64,000 nucleotides of DNA, taken from assembly GCA_013397115.1 (NCBI GenBank), contig VWZW01004385.1, positions 889,324-953,323 on the forward strand, read 5' to 3'. Of the stretch, positions 1 through 12,793 are shown one piece after another (positions within the stretch are counted from its first letter, which is position 1; the number at the start of each line of letters is the position of its first letter). Made by a program: the position numbers and the translations under genes. The notes under the pieces were generated by a model. It saw only the letters and a list, made by a program, of their open reading frames with translations, ran no database searches and was not told the DNA's origin. This DNA is from Edolisoma coerulescens (taxonomy: Eukaryota > Chordata > Aves > Passeriformes > Campephagidae).

Positions 1-1575
1 CCATCATGCAGAGAATTTGAGGCTTGCTCAAGGGACTCCCCAACCAGCAGGAGCCCCAAGGGGGATGGACAAAACTCCCTAGGGACAGACTTCCTGAAGG
101 ATGCTGAAAGGGACATTTGCAGCGTGCAGAGACATTTTCAGCTCTGGGCCCTTGTAGGGTAAAGGCTGTTTGACCTGGGCCCAAACTGTGCCAGCATGCC
201 TTGTTCCAACAAGGTGAAGGCACGGACAGCAGCCCGGGATCACGGACAGGGGGTCACCCCTTTGACTCATCCTTCCTGAATCCCCACTCCTCATTCCCTC
301 AGTGCCTCAGTGCCTCTCCCTCTTCCCCTCCCACTTCTTCCCCCTAATCCAGCTGTTCTCACCTTGAAAAAAAAATCCAAACAAAAAAATCCCACCTCTC
401 ATACACAAAACACGACGTACAGAAAAGTAAAGCATTTCTGATTTCCTTCTCAGGGGATCAGGAGCAGGGCTGTTCCCTTGACTTTACATCAAAAGCTAAT
501 CCTCCCACCTCCTCCTCATAGACAGGCAAGTTCTCCAGACTCTTCCTCATTACATAAGGCACATGCATAATCCTTCCCCTCCCACAGAGCATCTCAAGAA
601 ACACAATCCTCCGCCTCCCCCTCAATCACACCAAGTCTAATCCCAACACTTCTGACATTCCCAGTTAAATAGCCATCAGTACAGTGGGAACAAATGGAAT
701 GAAGCACAAACTCTGCACATGGTTTAAACCACAGCCTCACAACTGATTCTCTCAGTTTTCTACTCAGCCTTCATGTTCTGCTTCATGCTTGCAATTTAAA
801 ATTACTTTTCTATATAAATTTTGTCTTGTGTTTTACTTTTTCTCTGTAGTTTCTCTTGTGAGGGATGAGAGGGAGACGGGGTGTTTTTTATTAGTGAATA
901 GGAGATTTTGTTTTTTTGGTGGCATTCTATGGCCATGTTTTAGAAACAAGTTCACGGTAAGTTCAGAGGAAAGGAATTTTCAAAGAAAATCTAACACAAA
1001 GCATTGTGGGGAATGATATGGAAAGTTGACAAAATTATGATAAAAAATGAAAAAAACAATTAAGTGTGGGGAAACACTGCATCAGTGTTTATCACATTGT
1101 TAACTTTGCTTGTGGAAAATGCTTTATTGTCTGCAGTTTCTGAAAGAGATCTTAACCCAGGCTATGGGAGCAGAATGCTGCATATATAATGGGTTTGAAA
1201 CATATTTTTTATATATATGGAAAAAAAAAGAAAATGGCAAATATGTCTGTATGAGATAAGGTTTTCAGAACAAAATATAATACATGGAAATCCTTTCTTG
1301 AAGTGCTTTGTTGGTCTTAAGGAGGTAGGAAACTTGAAGCAGTTACAGTAAACACAAGTCTAAACAAGGTGTGAAAAATTTGGGCAGAAGCAGGAACAAA
1401 ACCTGAAGTAAGCAGCTAAAAGAAGTAAGAGAAGTGATGTCTTACATGGTCATGGCTAATCTATTTACAGTTACTTTAAAATCCATTTAAGAACTCAGTT
1501 GCAAAAAAATAGAGGATGTCTACACCCAGCATTTAGCAAAGGTAGTTAGAAAATGAAGAATAAGTGGAGAGACGG
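1..1575. other. Non-coding stretch, GC-richer start then AT-rich
   Basis: The first 300 bases are GC-richer than the rest. They are followed by a pyrimidine-rich run (about 297-360), A-rich tracts (about 367-391) and AT-rich DNA from 780 on. A short hairpin, aaacactg-cat-cagtgttt, lies at 1072-1090. Open frames at 79-294 (minus) and 789-1016 (plus) are short and not recognised. No gene is supported. Confidence 0.6.
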
Positions 1576-1690
1576 GCACTCAGAACTTCTAGCTCTAATT
1601 CCAGGCTCCCTGTATCAAATTGTCTAAGCTGTACCACCTCTTAGACCAATTCCTTCCCTGAATGATGGGGTGATAGCATTTTCCTCTGGA
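1576..1690 (+). repeat. Ancient MIR/L3-like retroposon relic
   Basis: The order of words follows the forward consensus shared by MIR and the old CR1/L3 tails: a 'cactcagaacttct' start, an 'attccaggctccctg' block, a 'ccttccctgaatgatgggg' block, then 'gatagcattttcctc' and an AT-rich end with 'gatgaattaacta'. Divergence is high, so the copy is old. The family was judged by eye; MIR and L3/CR1 share this core and cannot be separated here. It interrupts otherwise featureless DNA. Confidence 0.5.
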
Positions 1691-4380
1691 GAATTGATGA
1701 ATTAACTAAATTATATTAACTAAGGTTCCCTCACTGTCTTCCTGCAAATCTTCTGTCAAGGCTCCTTACTTGCCTCGATGTCTACAAAGGCTATCTTGAC
1801 TGCTGGTGTATTAAGATGCCTATTATAACTGTATCTACGTTAGAGAACAATTTGGTGCGACAGAGGCAGAGCACAAGGTCAATGCAGTTGATACCAGGGC
1901 ACCTCCATCTATATTATCTGGGCTCAGGTTTACTATTGACGAGGTTCAGCCTTGTGCGCTGTACTGAATCTAGTTGTGTCGTTCATTTTTGTTTCGAGGG
2001 ACCAGCCACTAGTTTAGATCCTTGTATTTCTCTCAGTGCTCAGAGTATCTGTGGTGTGTTTCAGCACAGGAAGTTCTGCTTTGTTTTCCTCCTGAGGAAT
2101 CTAGTTCAACACAAACCAAAACCTTCTTCAAACCAAGCTGACGTATGCTAAGCAAGAAAGACCAGGGAGATTTTCTTCAAAACCACAGGACTGGTCTCAA
2201 CCAAAATGCTAAGGCCAAAATGCTAGTAACCAATGCTGACTACTATAATTTTTCTTTATACATTCCCTCTATCTCCTTATCCATATCCTGCTTGTTTTCT
2301 TCTTTTAGTCTTCAAGATACACGAAGGTTTTACACCATGTAGGGTTTTGGTGGTGAAGCCACTCTATGAAAATTGCTCCTGGCTGCAGCTTACAAGGACT
2401 CACAAGGAGCTGCAGTGGCACAAGGTGAAGTGCAAATAATTGATGTGCAAAGGCAGAAAGAAACATCTGTTTATAAACCAGTTTCGCCACTGCATTGTGA
2501 AGTGGTTTAAGACAGTAAACTTTTGGGACGCAGTCAGATGCTGTATTGAAGAATTATTTGGCTTATTATCTGTACTATAAAATAAGTTTCTAAACAATAA
2601 TGCATTTAGATATTACTGTTAATAATTCGTCTTCTTCTTTTGGTGGTATGTTTTGTCTTCCAACTTATTATTATCTTTCTGAAAGGACATTTTACCTATG
2701 GATACAAACCCTGTCACAGAGTTTTTCCCATCTGTTGAAGGAACAGATAACAAATATAACCGTTAAGAGTATGCTTAGCTATGTCCTATTTTGGATATGA
2801 AACAATTACTTGGAGAGTGACTGTATAAAAGACATTTGATAACGAGAGTGTTGAGAGTATTTAGTAAGTACAGAAAAAGGACAACTCCTTGATACAGGCC
2901 AACCAATATTTTAAGTAGCAAGATTTCCATTTTGTTGTTACTGTGCTTTTAATTGCAAGAGGTGTCGACTTCTATTCTTGTGGAGAAATCAGCCAGGAAT
3001 CGACAATAATGAGGAGCATATTCAAAAAGGTTACTTCAAGCACCAGGAAGCTAATCTTCTTTGGTTGTTCATAACTACTAAAGAGATAAAAGCTTATTCA
3101 CAGAATAATTCAGAGCACCTAAGCTAAACACTGTCTCTGAACCACCTTCCACCCACATCCTTCCCCACTGAGAGAGGAACAGATGAAAGCCAGCCTTAAG
3201 TTAGTCTTTTGGAATAACCCCTGTTTGTGAACAGCATTTCCATATACTTCATCTCTTTAATCAGAGGGTTTAAAACACATTGTTTTATTTTGAACTCCAA
3301 GTGCTTCAATTTTGTCAGTCAAATCCCACTGAAATATTCTCAAATTTTAACACTTCATTTGGCCTTGCCATTAAAAATGCTTCAATAAAGTAAAGTAGAA
3401 GCATTTCAGCTTTGAGAGGTATTAATTTGTATCCATTTGCAGAATAATATGATTTACTTTACCTATATTCTTGTGGACTCCTGCTACTGATATTCAGCTA
3501 AGGTCCTCATATATATTGTTTCAGATTAAGGTAAATCAGAATTGACCTGAGGTTATTCCAACCAGATTTTAGAGATACTTTGCTGTTATTACCTTGTAGT
3601 GAGTCGCTGTGGATTGGCATTCATATAAAAAGTTTATGGTTAAATAGCGTCTTAATACCTTAAAAATGTTCTAATGCCCTAGACAAATATTATTCTAATA
3701 CATTATACCTTAGAGGTAGATACAAGGAACAGTAAAATCTTGGAGATGCTTGTGGTGGGAGCACTGTGTAAAAGATGAGTGGCTCTGTGTTAACAGGGAT
3801 CACCCAGCAAACTCAGCGATAAGCAGTCAGCAATACTGTGCCTTTAAGTCTTGGAAATACTATTTTTTAGTTTGTTTTGATTTTTGGATCAAGTTATTTT
3901 TGTAAATAAGAATAAATTATCATATTTAAAGTAGGTATTAAATTAACAACTATTAATCTCCTAGGGACCGAAGAAGCCTTAAAAAGCAGAGGAATTTTAA
4001 AAAGTCTTTTACTTTCATGTTTCTAATCATTATTGTCTTTCTTGCTTCTAAAATCAAGCCAGTTTTGCTCATCGTTTCTTGGGAACTCAGAACAAAATAT
4101 TTGCAGAGACCAAAATCCTTGTGTGACCCAGAAACATCAGTACTTTCCAAAAATATAACGACATGCTAACCTATTAATGCAAACCTGGTGCTTTACCTAC
4201 TTTTCACTAAATGACACCAAAATGGTCCATTGTGGCAATCTCATTGAACATGTTGCCAAACTTCCTTTATTAGAGACGTTCACAAGAACAAAACCTTCAA
4301 TTTATTAAGTATTAACTAATCATCTCACCGTCTAATCAGATTGTTTGCACTACCTAAAAGTTATTTGATCTGCAAGGCAT
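1691..4380. other. Non-coding AT-rich stretch
   Basis: Only short open frames occur, the longest at 1816-2151 plus (111 codons), and none was recognised. A splice-acceptor-like pyrimidine tract ending in TTTTAG lies near 2295-2309, but no convincing exon follows. Nothing else stands out. Confidence 0.55.
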
Positions 4381-4383
4381 GTT

Positions 4384-4445
4384 TTTTTCCTATTTATTTA
4401 ATTTAATTTATTTTTATTTTATTTTTATTTATTATTATTATCATT
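4384..4445. repeat. AT-rich simple repeat, TTTA/ATTT type
   Basis: Degenerate tetranucleotide array of TTTA/ATTT words ending in a short ATT run. It is an ordinary low-complexity tract with no retroposon body visible next to it. Confidence 0.8.
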
Positions 4446-6075
4446 ACATTATATTTTCCATAAGTAATACAGGGTCCAGTTGACTTCCAAGTCTTCTGAG
4501 AGACTCAGTACAATACTGGTTTGGTAAATGTGAGGGTTGAAAAATCTGGCCCTGGGTGTCCATCTCTGTATTTCTCCCTCAATGTATCTAAACTTTCCCT
4601 CCTTTGAATTAATATCAGAGCTGAGCTTTTAGTGCATGGCCTTGGCTTGATTTACGAGTACATTTAAGGAATGTGAGGTCACTCAAGCTAGCAAACCAGC
4701 TGGCCTCCATGCAAGAGAGTACAACAAAAACTTTAGGAAAAAACGTCTCCCTGGACTTACTTCAATCAATGTATAAAATAAATCTTTTCAATTTTACTTT
4801 AAAACACATAAATAAAACTATATTGTCATGTTTGAAAATGCAGACCTATTTTAAATGGTAGCCACAGATGCACCAGAGAAAATGGGATTTTTTCCCTGTT
4901 TGGTCCTAACACAGCAGTATCCACAGTCATGGCTACTTTATTATCGGTCTGAAAACAAGTATCTGAGGGAAAGAGACTCACTTTAAACTAAAAATTAATA
5001 AAACTCTGTCAATTCTGTGATATAACACATCATTTAGAATGGAGGACAAAAGGCCTTTCCAATACAATACACCAAGTTGTTAAGGCTTCTGTCTGCAAAG
5101 CTTTAGTCAGGTGACTGTTGTATGGAGACTGAAGAGACATCCATGTAGGACACCAGCTCCAATACATCATTTCACCAGCAGTTTGTGAAAAATCAGGGTT
5201 AATCTATAAAGACCACAGGGCATACTAGAGGAAGTCAGTATTTATGGGCTCCTCTGCACTCAGTGAAGAAAAAGAGACATAGTATGAAGACAACATCAGT
5301 TTTCTACCTCCTTCAATTTACAGATTTACTTGAAGTATTCCAGTGAAGTGAAGAAACCTTACAGTAAATTTGCCTTAGTTTTTGCAACACCCTCCTAAGA
5401 CAACAGTCAGAGTCTGCCAGTTTCCTGATAAATCAGCCATACGTGGTCAGCCACTCTGGAGCTATACATTGCCATTCAGGGAGATAGTAGAGGAGGTCTA
5501 GACAGCCCTGCTTCTCCAGGGACAAAGCACTGCAAAGAACATACATATTTACACAGACCTAGTGTTGTCAAATATTGTGATTTTGCCATGAGATTCATAG
5601 CAGGCATTTCTCTTACAGTTCTGCTCTGCTTATTGGAGAATATCGGCTCCAATTTAACAAAGAAATGGAGCTACAAGCTGTGATGCTTAAAAAAACCCAC
5701 CCTTGAAAGTGTGAACCCTGACAACTCCAATGCAAGAAAAATATAGAAGGGGATTGGGGGTTTTTTTATCTTACGATTTCTAAATGATTTTGTGGCCTGC
5801 TTCAACTGGTAATATTCACACAGATGGGTTAAATGTCATTTTGCACTCTGAATTAACTTCCCTAAGATCTGTTCTCCAAGCCTTGTCACTCACCTGAGTA
5901 ATCCTCCTGGTTTTAAATGGGCCTCCATAAGTGACCAGACTAGTTTACTTCTGCACGCTGATGAGCATTATGTAGGAGGTGCCGATACTCCCACATCCCT
6001 TTAAAAAGAAGATTAGGCACTAAGATAAGTGAAAACTTCTGTTCAAATTGGCTCAAATCCTTCTCCTATTTAAAT
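4446..6075. other. Non-coding stretch
   Basis: No gene is recognisable. The open frame at 4673-4861 (plus) is short and AT-rich. An oddity is a G-run/T-run junction at about 5756-5767. Otherwise nothing is seen. Confidence 0.55.
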
Positions 6076-6112
6076 TGGTGGCAGAACTCCCACTTACTTC
6101 AAAGGTCCAGGA
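6076..6112. repeat. Short relic of an ancient near-palindromic amniote repeat
   Basis: The words 'gcagaactcccacttactt' and 'caaaggtccagga' match the right half of a dispersed element whose core reads like CTCCCATTGACTTCAATGGG followed by GCCAGGA. Such elements are common in birds, turtles and crocodilians, but I cannot give a secure family name. Only part of the element remains. Confidence 0.45.
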
Positions 6113-7735
6113 CAGGCACACTGTATTAATTAGGACAGTGCAAAAACTCTCATTACAAAACTGAAGCATGTGACACTCACCTGATTTAAAACAAAACAAC
6201 ACAAAAAACCCCAGCCTTGGATTTGCATCTCCCAGAACACTGGGCACTAAGACTTGGGTACAGAAGTCCCAGGCATTTTGGATTTTGAACTAAAACTATG
6301 CAAGAGTGAGATCCGTTTATTCATTATTCATTTATCATAAGCTTGAAAGTAAGGCCCTTTTAAAGCAGGTCTGAATTTGTTGGAATTCAAGTAAATGAGA
6401 ATAAAACTTGACCAAACAGTAGGTCATACTTGCCACAGCTCTACTTGCACTGAAGAGGGCTGCAGCTTTTTAATTTTAAAGAAACTTTAGCCTTTGCACC
6501 ACTCTCTGCAAAAGGAAAGAGCCCCCTTAGGAGGATGTGAGCTGTAATTCCAGTGTTGCCACATCAGGCTCCTCTGATAGCGAATCCCCAGTGCGGGGCA
6601 AGTAGAATCCATTTAATTTATCCTCCTGGCTCATTCCCACTCCTAGAAGATGGTGACATCAGGCTGGTCCATCTGAAAATGTCCTCTCTGCCACATCAAT
6701 TAAACCTGAGAACTGCACTTGGCAGGGCAGCAGCAATGCTTGCTCAGTCCTGACAGTGCAGGGGCTGAGCCCGAACTGCTGCTCCCCGGACCAAGTGGCA
6801 ACACATCCAATTCAGCCTTTTTTTGAAGAGATCGGGGAGCAAGCAGGCTAATGTCAGGCTGAATAGTTTTAATATTTATAATGAATAAAATTATATGCTT
6901 GGAATGCAACATTCAGCATAACAGCATTAAAAGCTAAATTTTTATTTGGATTATATTCATGGTAATAATAAGGAATGTAGGGGGTTTTTTGTGACATAGG
7001 TTAAAGAGTCTGTAACCTCTAATTTGACAGGAACTCTATTATCACTCTCTGGAAAATTAGACAAGATAGAATATTAAGACATCCAAAAACTGACACAAAT
7101 AGAAAACTAGGTCTCTCACTTGCTCCTCTTTCTTTAAACAAGGAAGATGATTATATGCTGTTTGACATTCCATTTTCAGGGCAACTAAAGAGATGCCGGG
7201 AGTCACACTTCATTTATTCTTCCAAATGCCACCACTGAAAAAAAAATGTGTTGGTATTTGAAGGCACCATACTCCCACAAACAGCGGCCAGAATTAACCT
7301 TGTCTTCCTGATGGATTCATTTGTGAAGTCCCTCAGTTTAGTTTCTCAAGATGAAATTAAAAATACCCTCATGGCTTAGTGTAAGCACTTAAAGCACACA
7401 CACTATATGGTGGGCCAAAACTCCCCAGGGTGTAGCCTCGCTGAACTCATTGTATTAGACAAGTCAAGAGGAAATATGGTCTTGTAGGGATTTCCAGCCT
7501 CAAGATATTTGGATTTGCTTAAGGTTAGCATCTGAACTTTTACATAACTATTCTAACTGAACCTCACAAAATGTTGAGGTTCACAACCAGCTCTGAAATT
7601 AAGGGCAAAAAAAATTACTTTTCTAACTCTTCCATGATTCCCAGTAAGATGCTTTGCTTTACAGTGTGAATAAAACAATGTTGTTTTATATCTTGTCATC
7701 CCAGTGAACAAAGGCATAATGTTACACACATTTCT
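6113..7735. other. Non-coding stretch with an AT-rich block at 6850-6990
   Basis: The block at about 6850-6990 is dense in TAAT/ATTA words of the kind seen in homeodomain-bound enhancers. An ATTTGCAT octamer lies at 6221-6228. Short frames at 6553-6753 (plus) and 6700-6912 (minus) are not recognised. No gene is supported. Confidence 0.5.
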
Positions 7736-7736
7736 G

Positions 7737-7772
7737 TAAACAAACAAACAACCCACCAAACAACCCCCCCCC
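7737..7772. repeat. CAAA-type simple repeat ending in a C9 run
   Basis: Imperfect CAAA repeats run into nine consecutive C at 7764-7772. It is low-complexity DNA. The C run would be prone to sequencing and replication slippage. Confidence 0.85.
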
Positions 7773-7883
7773 TCCATGTATTTGTTGGAATTTTATCAAT
7801 CCAAAATAGGCAAAAATAAAATTCAATTTTTGAAAATCTAATCAAAGCTGACACAAAAAATTAGAATCATTAGTGAGTTTTTA

Positions 7884-7927
7884 GTCTGTTCTTACTCAGG
7901 CAAAAGTCCCATTGAAATGAAGCCAAC
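7884..7927. repeat. Short relic of the ancient near-palindromic amniote repeat
   Basis: 'cttactcaggcaaaagtccc' followed by 'attgaaatgaagcc' matches the left half of the same dispersed element class (CTTACTCAGGCAAAACTCCC then ATTGAAGTCAATGG). The mirror half downstream has decayed. Confidence 0.55.
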
Positions 7928-9359
7928 ATTACTTCAAAATCTGAATACTGTTTCATTCAGCTTTTCAGCACCAAGATGAAGCTTTAGTTACAACCATCTG
8001 TCATGGGTATAATCTCATAGCACTGATACCCATTTCTCTTAAATATAACCTTTCTTCATAAACTCTTTATCTACCTCGGGGGTATATACAAAGCTCAAAA
8101 AATACAAATGAAAAATCACTATTTTCACTCTTATTGTACATGAACAATAATAGTACCTTGCACTGCAATAAAAATGCATCCCAGATAGCTTATCTAGGCT
8201 GAAACACACACTACAATAAAGAATCTTGAAGACAGAGATTAAGACTTGTTTTGGCACATCTTGAAAGAACGTATGAACCAGAGGGATGGTGGAGAAGAAG
8301 ACAATGTTGTATTTTTAGATTTCAACACATTGTGAGGTTTCTCAAATGGCAGTTCCTCCATTACCATTAAAAATCCACTATGTATGCATTATTGACTATT
8401 AATAAGATGAAACTTACAATGTACTTTCAATAGGAAAAATCACAGAGACATGGAAAAACATTGTTAGAATTGTATCTAATAATAAAGCATAATGATCCTT
8501 GAGAGCTTGCATTCCTCGATATCCAAATATTTCACAATGGTCTTGCTAATGTGTGACAAAAAGCTCAGAACTCTGGACAAAATAGAGAAATGGGGGTTGA
8601 TGGTGACTGAAATGAGGAAACAGCACAGGCACTGAACTGCGTGTCAGCCCAGTTGGGGCTGCATTTCTTACTGGGCCACTGAGACACCTCTGTGGGTCAT
8701 GCCAAACTCAACTATCCAAATGCCTGTGCAGTTCAAGGTGTGGACAGAGACATTTATTTGCCCCCTGACCTGTCTGGCTGCAATCCATCCTGATCCATAC
8801 AGCCACGTTAGCAGGATGCTCTGTCCACCTGCAGTGCTGGGACACACCAATTTACTTCCAGACTAGTCTGAGCATGCCCTTCCCTACAGACATGCTCCTC
8901 ACTGAAAAATAACAGGTCAAGGTCAAAAGAGAAATTTCAAGTAGTGTTATATTAAGTGCTATATTGATTGGTTGTTTTTATTTTCACACATAAAATCCTA
9001 AATGATGTATTATCTTTCAATGAACTTTCAAAATCTGAAAGTCATCACCAGCTGCCCAGAGCAGAAAGCAGGACAAAGTTGTTCAGGAGAAAGAAGACTC
9101 CTGATTTTTGACATGTCTAAAATTTTTGACTCGAAACAGATTTTTTACATCAGTCATGATTTTTGAGGACATGGAATGACTATACCGTTTATGAAATAAT
9201 TTTTAGAACTTAAAGCCCTGGTTTTCATCTTCATACTAAGAAGTTGGTTTCAGTTTTTTTTGCAAGAAACATCATTTAAAAACAGATACTTCCAACTCCT
9301 CAAGATAAGCAGTTGCAAAAACACAGTGCTTCAATTTAAAAAGTCCATATCAGACATTA
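7928..9359. other. Non-coding stretch
   Basis: Short frames at 8039-8257 and 8668-8850 (both minus) resemble no known protein. Composition is AT-rich with a slightly GC-richer patch near 8640-8880. Nothing else is seen. Confidence 0.55.
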
Positions 9360-9371
9360 TACACTTCCTGA

Positions 9372-9390
9372 GGATTCTGGGAAGTGTAGT
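9372..9390 (-). promoter_or_regulatory. ZNF143/Staf-like binding motif
   Basis: Read on the minus strand this is ACTACACTTCCCAGAATCC. It is close to the ZNF143/Staf element with the ACTACA extension (ACTACAANTCCCAGNATGC), differing at two or three positions. In vertebrates ZNF143 sites mark promoters and chromatin-loop anchors. Here no gene start is recognisable alongside, so a distal site or chance match is equally possible. The site is embedded in an inverted repeat, acacttcc (9361-9368) and ggaagtgt (9380-9387). Confidence 0.45.
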
Positions 9391-11668
9391 CTCCTAGCTT
9401 AGTTTTCGCCTAAAATGTAACAAATTTAAGAAAAACCATCCAGGTATTTTTGTTGGTAAAAATGAGGCAAATATTGCCCCCTGAAATTATCTTGTCAACT
9501 GAAGGGAGGAAAACCAAGTGAGCCTGTTCCACTGATGTAAACAGATTATCCCGTTGTTTAAAGTGATGAAGTTGTCTCTCTGTGTTGCACAAATATATAA
9601 AACAATGTAGCTTATCTCTGTGCCAGGATACTGGGTAATATCTCCAGGGCTGGCTATCAGCTGGTTTAATTGTAAGACGGTTTTACATTAGGCGTAGGGA
9701 GAGGGGGAAATTGGTAATCACCGAGAAGAGGGCAGGAGGAGAAAATAGGTCAGATAGCTTACAAACACGCCAGAAACAGAGACTAATAGTTCTACTTTTT
9801 ATTCTATAATAAAATTAATGTTGTCCCAGCAGCATGCTATTTGGTACATCCATCTAATCTATTAAACAAACAAGAAGACAAAGGATTAGCTGAAGATAGT
9901 ACTCCTGTGTATTTGTGAACTAGTTTCTTGTAATTAACAAAATTGATGATAAATATAATTTTGTTTTTACTTTCTCTTCCTTTTCACATACAAATATGCA
10001 ATATTATATATCAACTAGAATAAAATCTGCTAAACTGATTATAAAACTACAAATCTATGATTTATTTATACGTTTAGTAACAGCATTTTCCCTTTTGCTG
10101 GTTCCTTCACGTACTAAAAAGAAAGGACAAAACAGGAGGAGACATGCACAATTTCACCCACCAGAATTTCACATTAAACCCCACAATGTGCACACAGCAA
10201 AGCAAACAGTGCAAAAAACATGAAAGGGAAGAAAACACTGGACAACTCTGAACAAAAGCAATCTCAAGTACGAAGACTTGAGATCTTTTTAAGATCTTTG
10301 CAAGCAGAGAGGAAAATAAGTGCTTCAAAATGGGGGCAAAGTGAAGAGGGTTCTTCATAAACATTGACTCGAAGCCTTCAGACATTAAAGACACATTAGA
10401 GACTAACGCTATAAACTCCCCAAAACCTCACCTCTCTAAATGCTTGAATTAATTTTTCTCTTGTCACCGGGAATTAAGTTTACTTGGTCAATCAAAATTG
10501 CCTGATTCTCTGCAAGAATTTTCAGCCTTTAGTACAGTTTGTAAGCAGCTATGCAGAACAGGCCCTTTGAAACTAAAAGAAGACAGAGGTAAATGGCACT
10601 ACTGCAGCAGGGAGAGTCCTGCAGAGAGGAAACCCAACAAAAGATGCATTATGCTATTAACAATAAGAAAACAGCTCTACGATTTCCTCTTATTTCTAGT
10701 ATTTATATTGGCTTGGTGCCCCAAAAAACCCAGTAAGTCCTCCTGCATCTCAAAATCTGAATGGAGTTTATAGATAAAATTAAAAGACTACAGGTAAAAT
10801 ATTTTTTTCTCTAAAAATACTATTGCTGGCATTTGAAAAATTCTCTTTTCCCTGCTTTGCCTTACAGGCACAGTGGACAAGTGTGTTAAGTTTAAGATTC
10901 CCAAATTTATCATATCTGCTGCAATGACAGCATACTCACATGATGACAGTAGCCAAGATATCAGTGCTGATTCATATCTGCATGAAACTCACTCTTCGGT
11001 TCATAAAATTCTTCTTATCTTTTTTCTAAGTTTGAGGTCTGCTGGAATCTAAAAGCTCAAAGTGAAAAACAGCCTGTGTCTATTCTGGGGCTGAGCTGGA
11101 AGAAAAAACTGAGTTCCACAGCTTTCCCCCAAAACAGTAACACATTCAGTTTTATTTATAACTCTCACCTATTTTGGAAATTTTTGTGAACCTGGCCTGA
11201 CATTCAAGTTGGTAATTCAGCTTAAAACTAGGGGAGGCTCCTCTCCTTTTATGCCTCCATACAATTGCTTTGAGAAGGTTAATAAACAACAAAGATATTA
11301 ATAGCATACCATGACGTGACCTATGAATGTCACATCGTAATTATTACATTCTAAAAACCAGAGGTAAATAGACAAAATCTACTATGAACTGCTCCTGTTA
11401 AGCAGCAAACAGAAGAAGGAAAAGATAGTGTTTATATGTTAGAGATTATAAAAGGTTCTGAAAACTGCAGTGTGACTTCGGCATGGGTGACACAGAGTTG
11501 CGAATATTTTCAAGGAGGTCCCATCAGACCTTGGAGCTAACAATCCTCTTTCAAATCTGTCTACTTCTTCCTTTTAATCTTCCTTTTCTGTTGTTTTTGC
11601 TTGAGAGAAAACAACAGGGCATGATGCTGTGGGAGAGATGCCAATACTCAGCTCCTGCTGAGAAGTGG
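9391..11668. other. Non-coding stretch
   Basis: It holds an enhancer-like block at about 9620-9700 (GATA and TAATT words beside CAGCTG), overlapping hairpins at 10261-10297 and a CRE-like TGACGTGA at 11312-11319. Frames at 9996-10223, 10107-10394 and 10498-10773 are not recognised. No gene is supported. Confidence 0.5.
10261..10297. other. Two overlapping hairpins
   Basis: The first is a perfect 9-bp stem, atctcaagt (10261-10269) with acttgagat (10276-10284), and a 6-nt loop. The second is a 7-bp stem, agatctt (10281-10287) with aagatct (10291-10297), and a 3-nt loop. The stems share bases 10281-10284, so they are mutually exclusive. No gene context assigns a role. Confidence 0.7.
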
Positions 11669-11685
11669 AAAAAAAAAAAAAAAAA
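11669..11685. repeat. A17 homopolymer
   Basis: Seventeen consecutive A inside otherwise mixed sequence. No retroposon body with target-site duplications is evident upstream, so it is treated as a simple repeat. Confidence 0.9.
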
Positions 11686-12774
11686 GATGTGTCGGAGCTG
11701 GAGCTGCTGAATCCTGCTCACTTTGTGCAAAGGAATTAAACAGCATCTCCCTTCACTGCCTAAATAGGGCAAATTTGGTTTACCTGGGTGAGAGAATGTC
11801 TTTCACTGAGGGTGTGAAGTAAAATGACGTGTGTTTGAGGTAGAAAAGGATGTGTCAATTCAACTCCGTTGCTGCCATAAGCAGCACCCAAGGGAGATGG
11901 GGACTGCTCTGCTCTAGGTGGTGTGTCCCTCCACACCTGCCTCAACAAGGGGATGCAGCAGCTCCTCCGTGGTGGAACATCTCGAGTGCTCAGACCATGA
12001 GTCACAGACACACTTTTGATGACAGCAGGAGCAATTGAGTATGGAGAAAAACCGAACCAAACCAAAAACCAAACAAAAAATCGGTTTTGTCTCATTTTTG
12101 AGCAAAGATTTGGGATACTGTATGAAATGGAATTTTCAGAATTCAGCTTTTAACTTTCTCCACCTGCTTTAGTTTTTTTATGCAGCATTTTTAACTGAGA
12201 GGACACAGGATGCAGGAGACATCTGAACAAAGCTATTTGCTGTTCTGTCTCCATCACAGGGTGTGGCTGGGAGTTCAGAAAACTGGAATTTCTACCACAT
12301 GGAACAACTGCCATGAAGAACAAGCACCACATTCAGTATTTAGTCTTAAACGCTATTTTTCTAAAAAAGAACCTCTTCATAGATTACAAAAAAACCTAGC
12401 AATACCGGCATCAATCATGTACTCTGAAGGCCTCAAATTGTTTTTACATAGGAAACCAAACACCATGATCCATATAAAAAAACCTAGAGTGCACAGAGAA
12501 GTCAAGTATTTTCTCCTAATCTGATGTTTTTTCCATGGTCCCACAGTTTCTTCATCTCCAAACATTGACTCAGAGTGTAAGTAATTCTGAATTTGGGAGT
12601 TTTTGAAACATTACTGCAGAAGAATTCGCCTTCCACAGTCCACAGCATCTACATTTACATTCTGAGAATATTAACATTATTCTGTTCCAAAGGAGAACTG
12701 ATCACCTTGCTCTAAAATTGAGTCCTATGCAAGCAGTGAGAAGCAGAAAAAGTGATTGTGATGCCTAGTCAGAA
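11686..12774. other. Non-coding stretch
   Basis: Overlapping frames on both strands at 11760-12105 and 12210-12524 are short and unrecognised. An A-rich ACCAAA tract at 12048-12088 is bracketed by 8-bp inverted arms, aaaaccga (12048-12055) and tcggtttt (12081-12088). No gene is supported. Confidence 0.5.
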
Positions 12775-12793
12775 ACACACACACACACACACA
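12775..12793. repeat. (AC)n dinucleotide microsatellite
   Basis: Nine and a half uninterrupted AC units. Likely polymorphic in length. Confidence 0.95.

Noticed and set aside
3099..3160. Possible CR1 tail at 'cacagaataattcagagcac'
   Set aside because: Only the first dozen bases recall CR1; the following sequence does not.
11312..11319. CRE-like TGACGTGA
   Set aside because: An eight-base motif in isolation is expected by chance in 64 kb; no supporting cluster.
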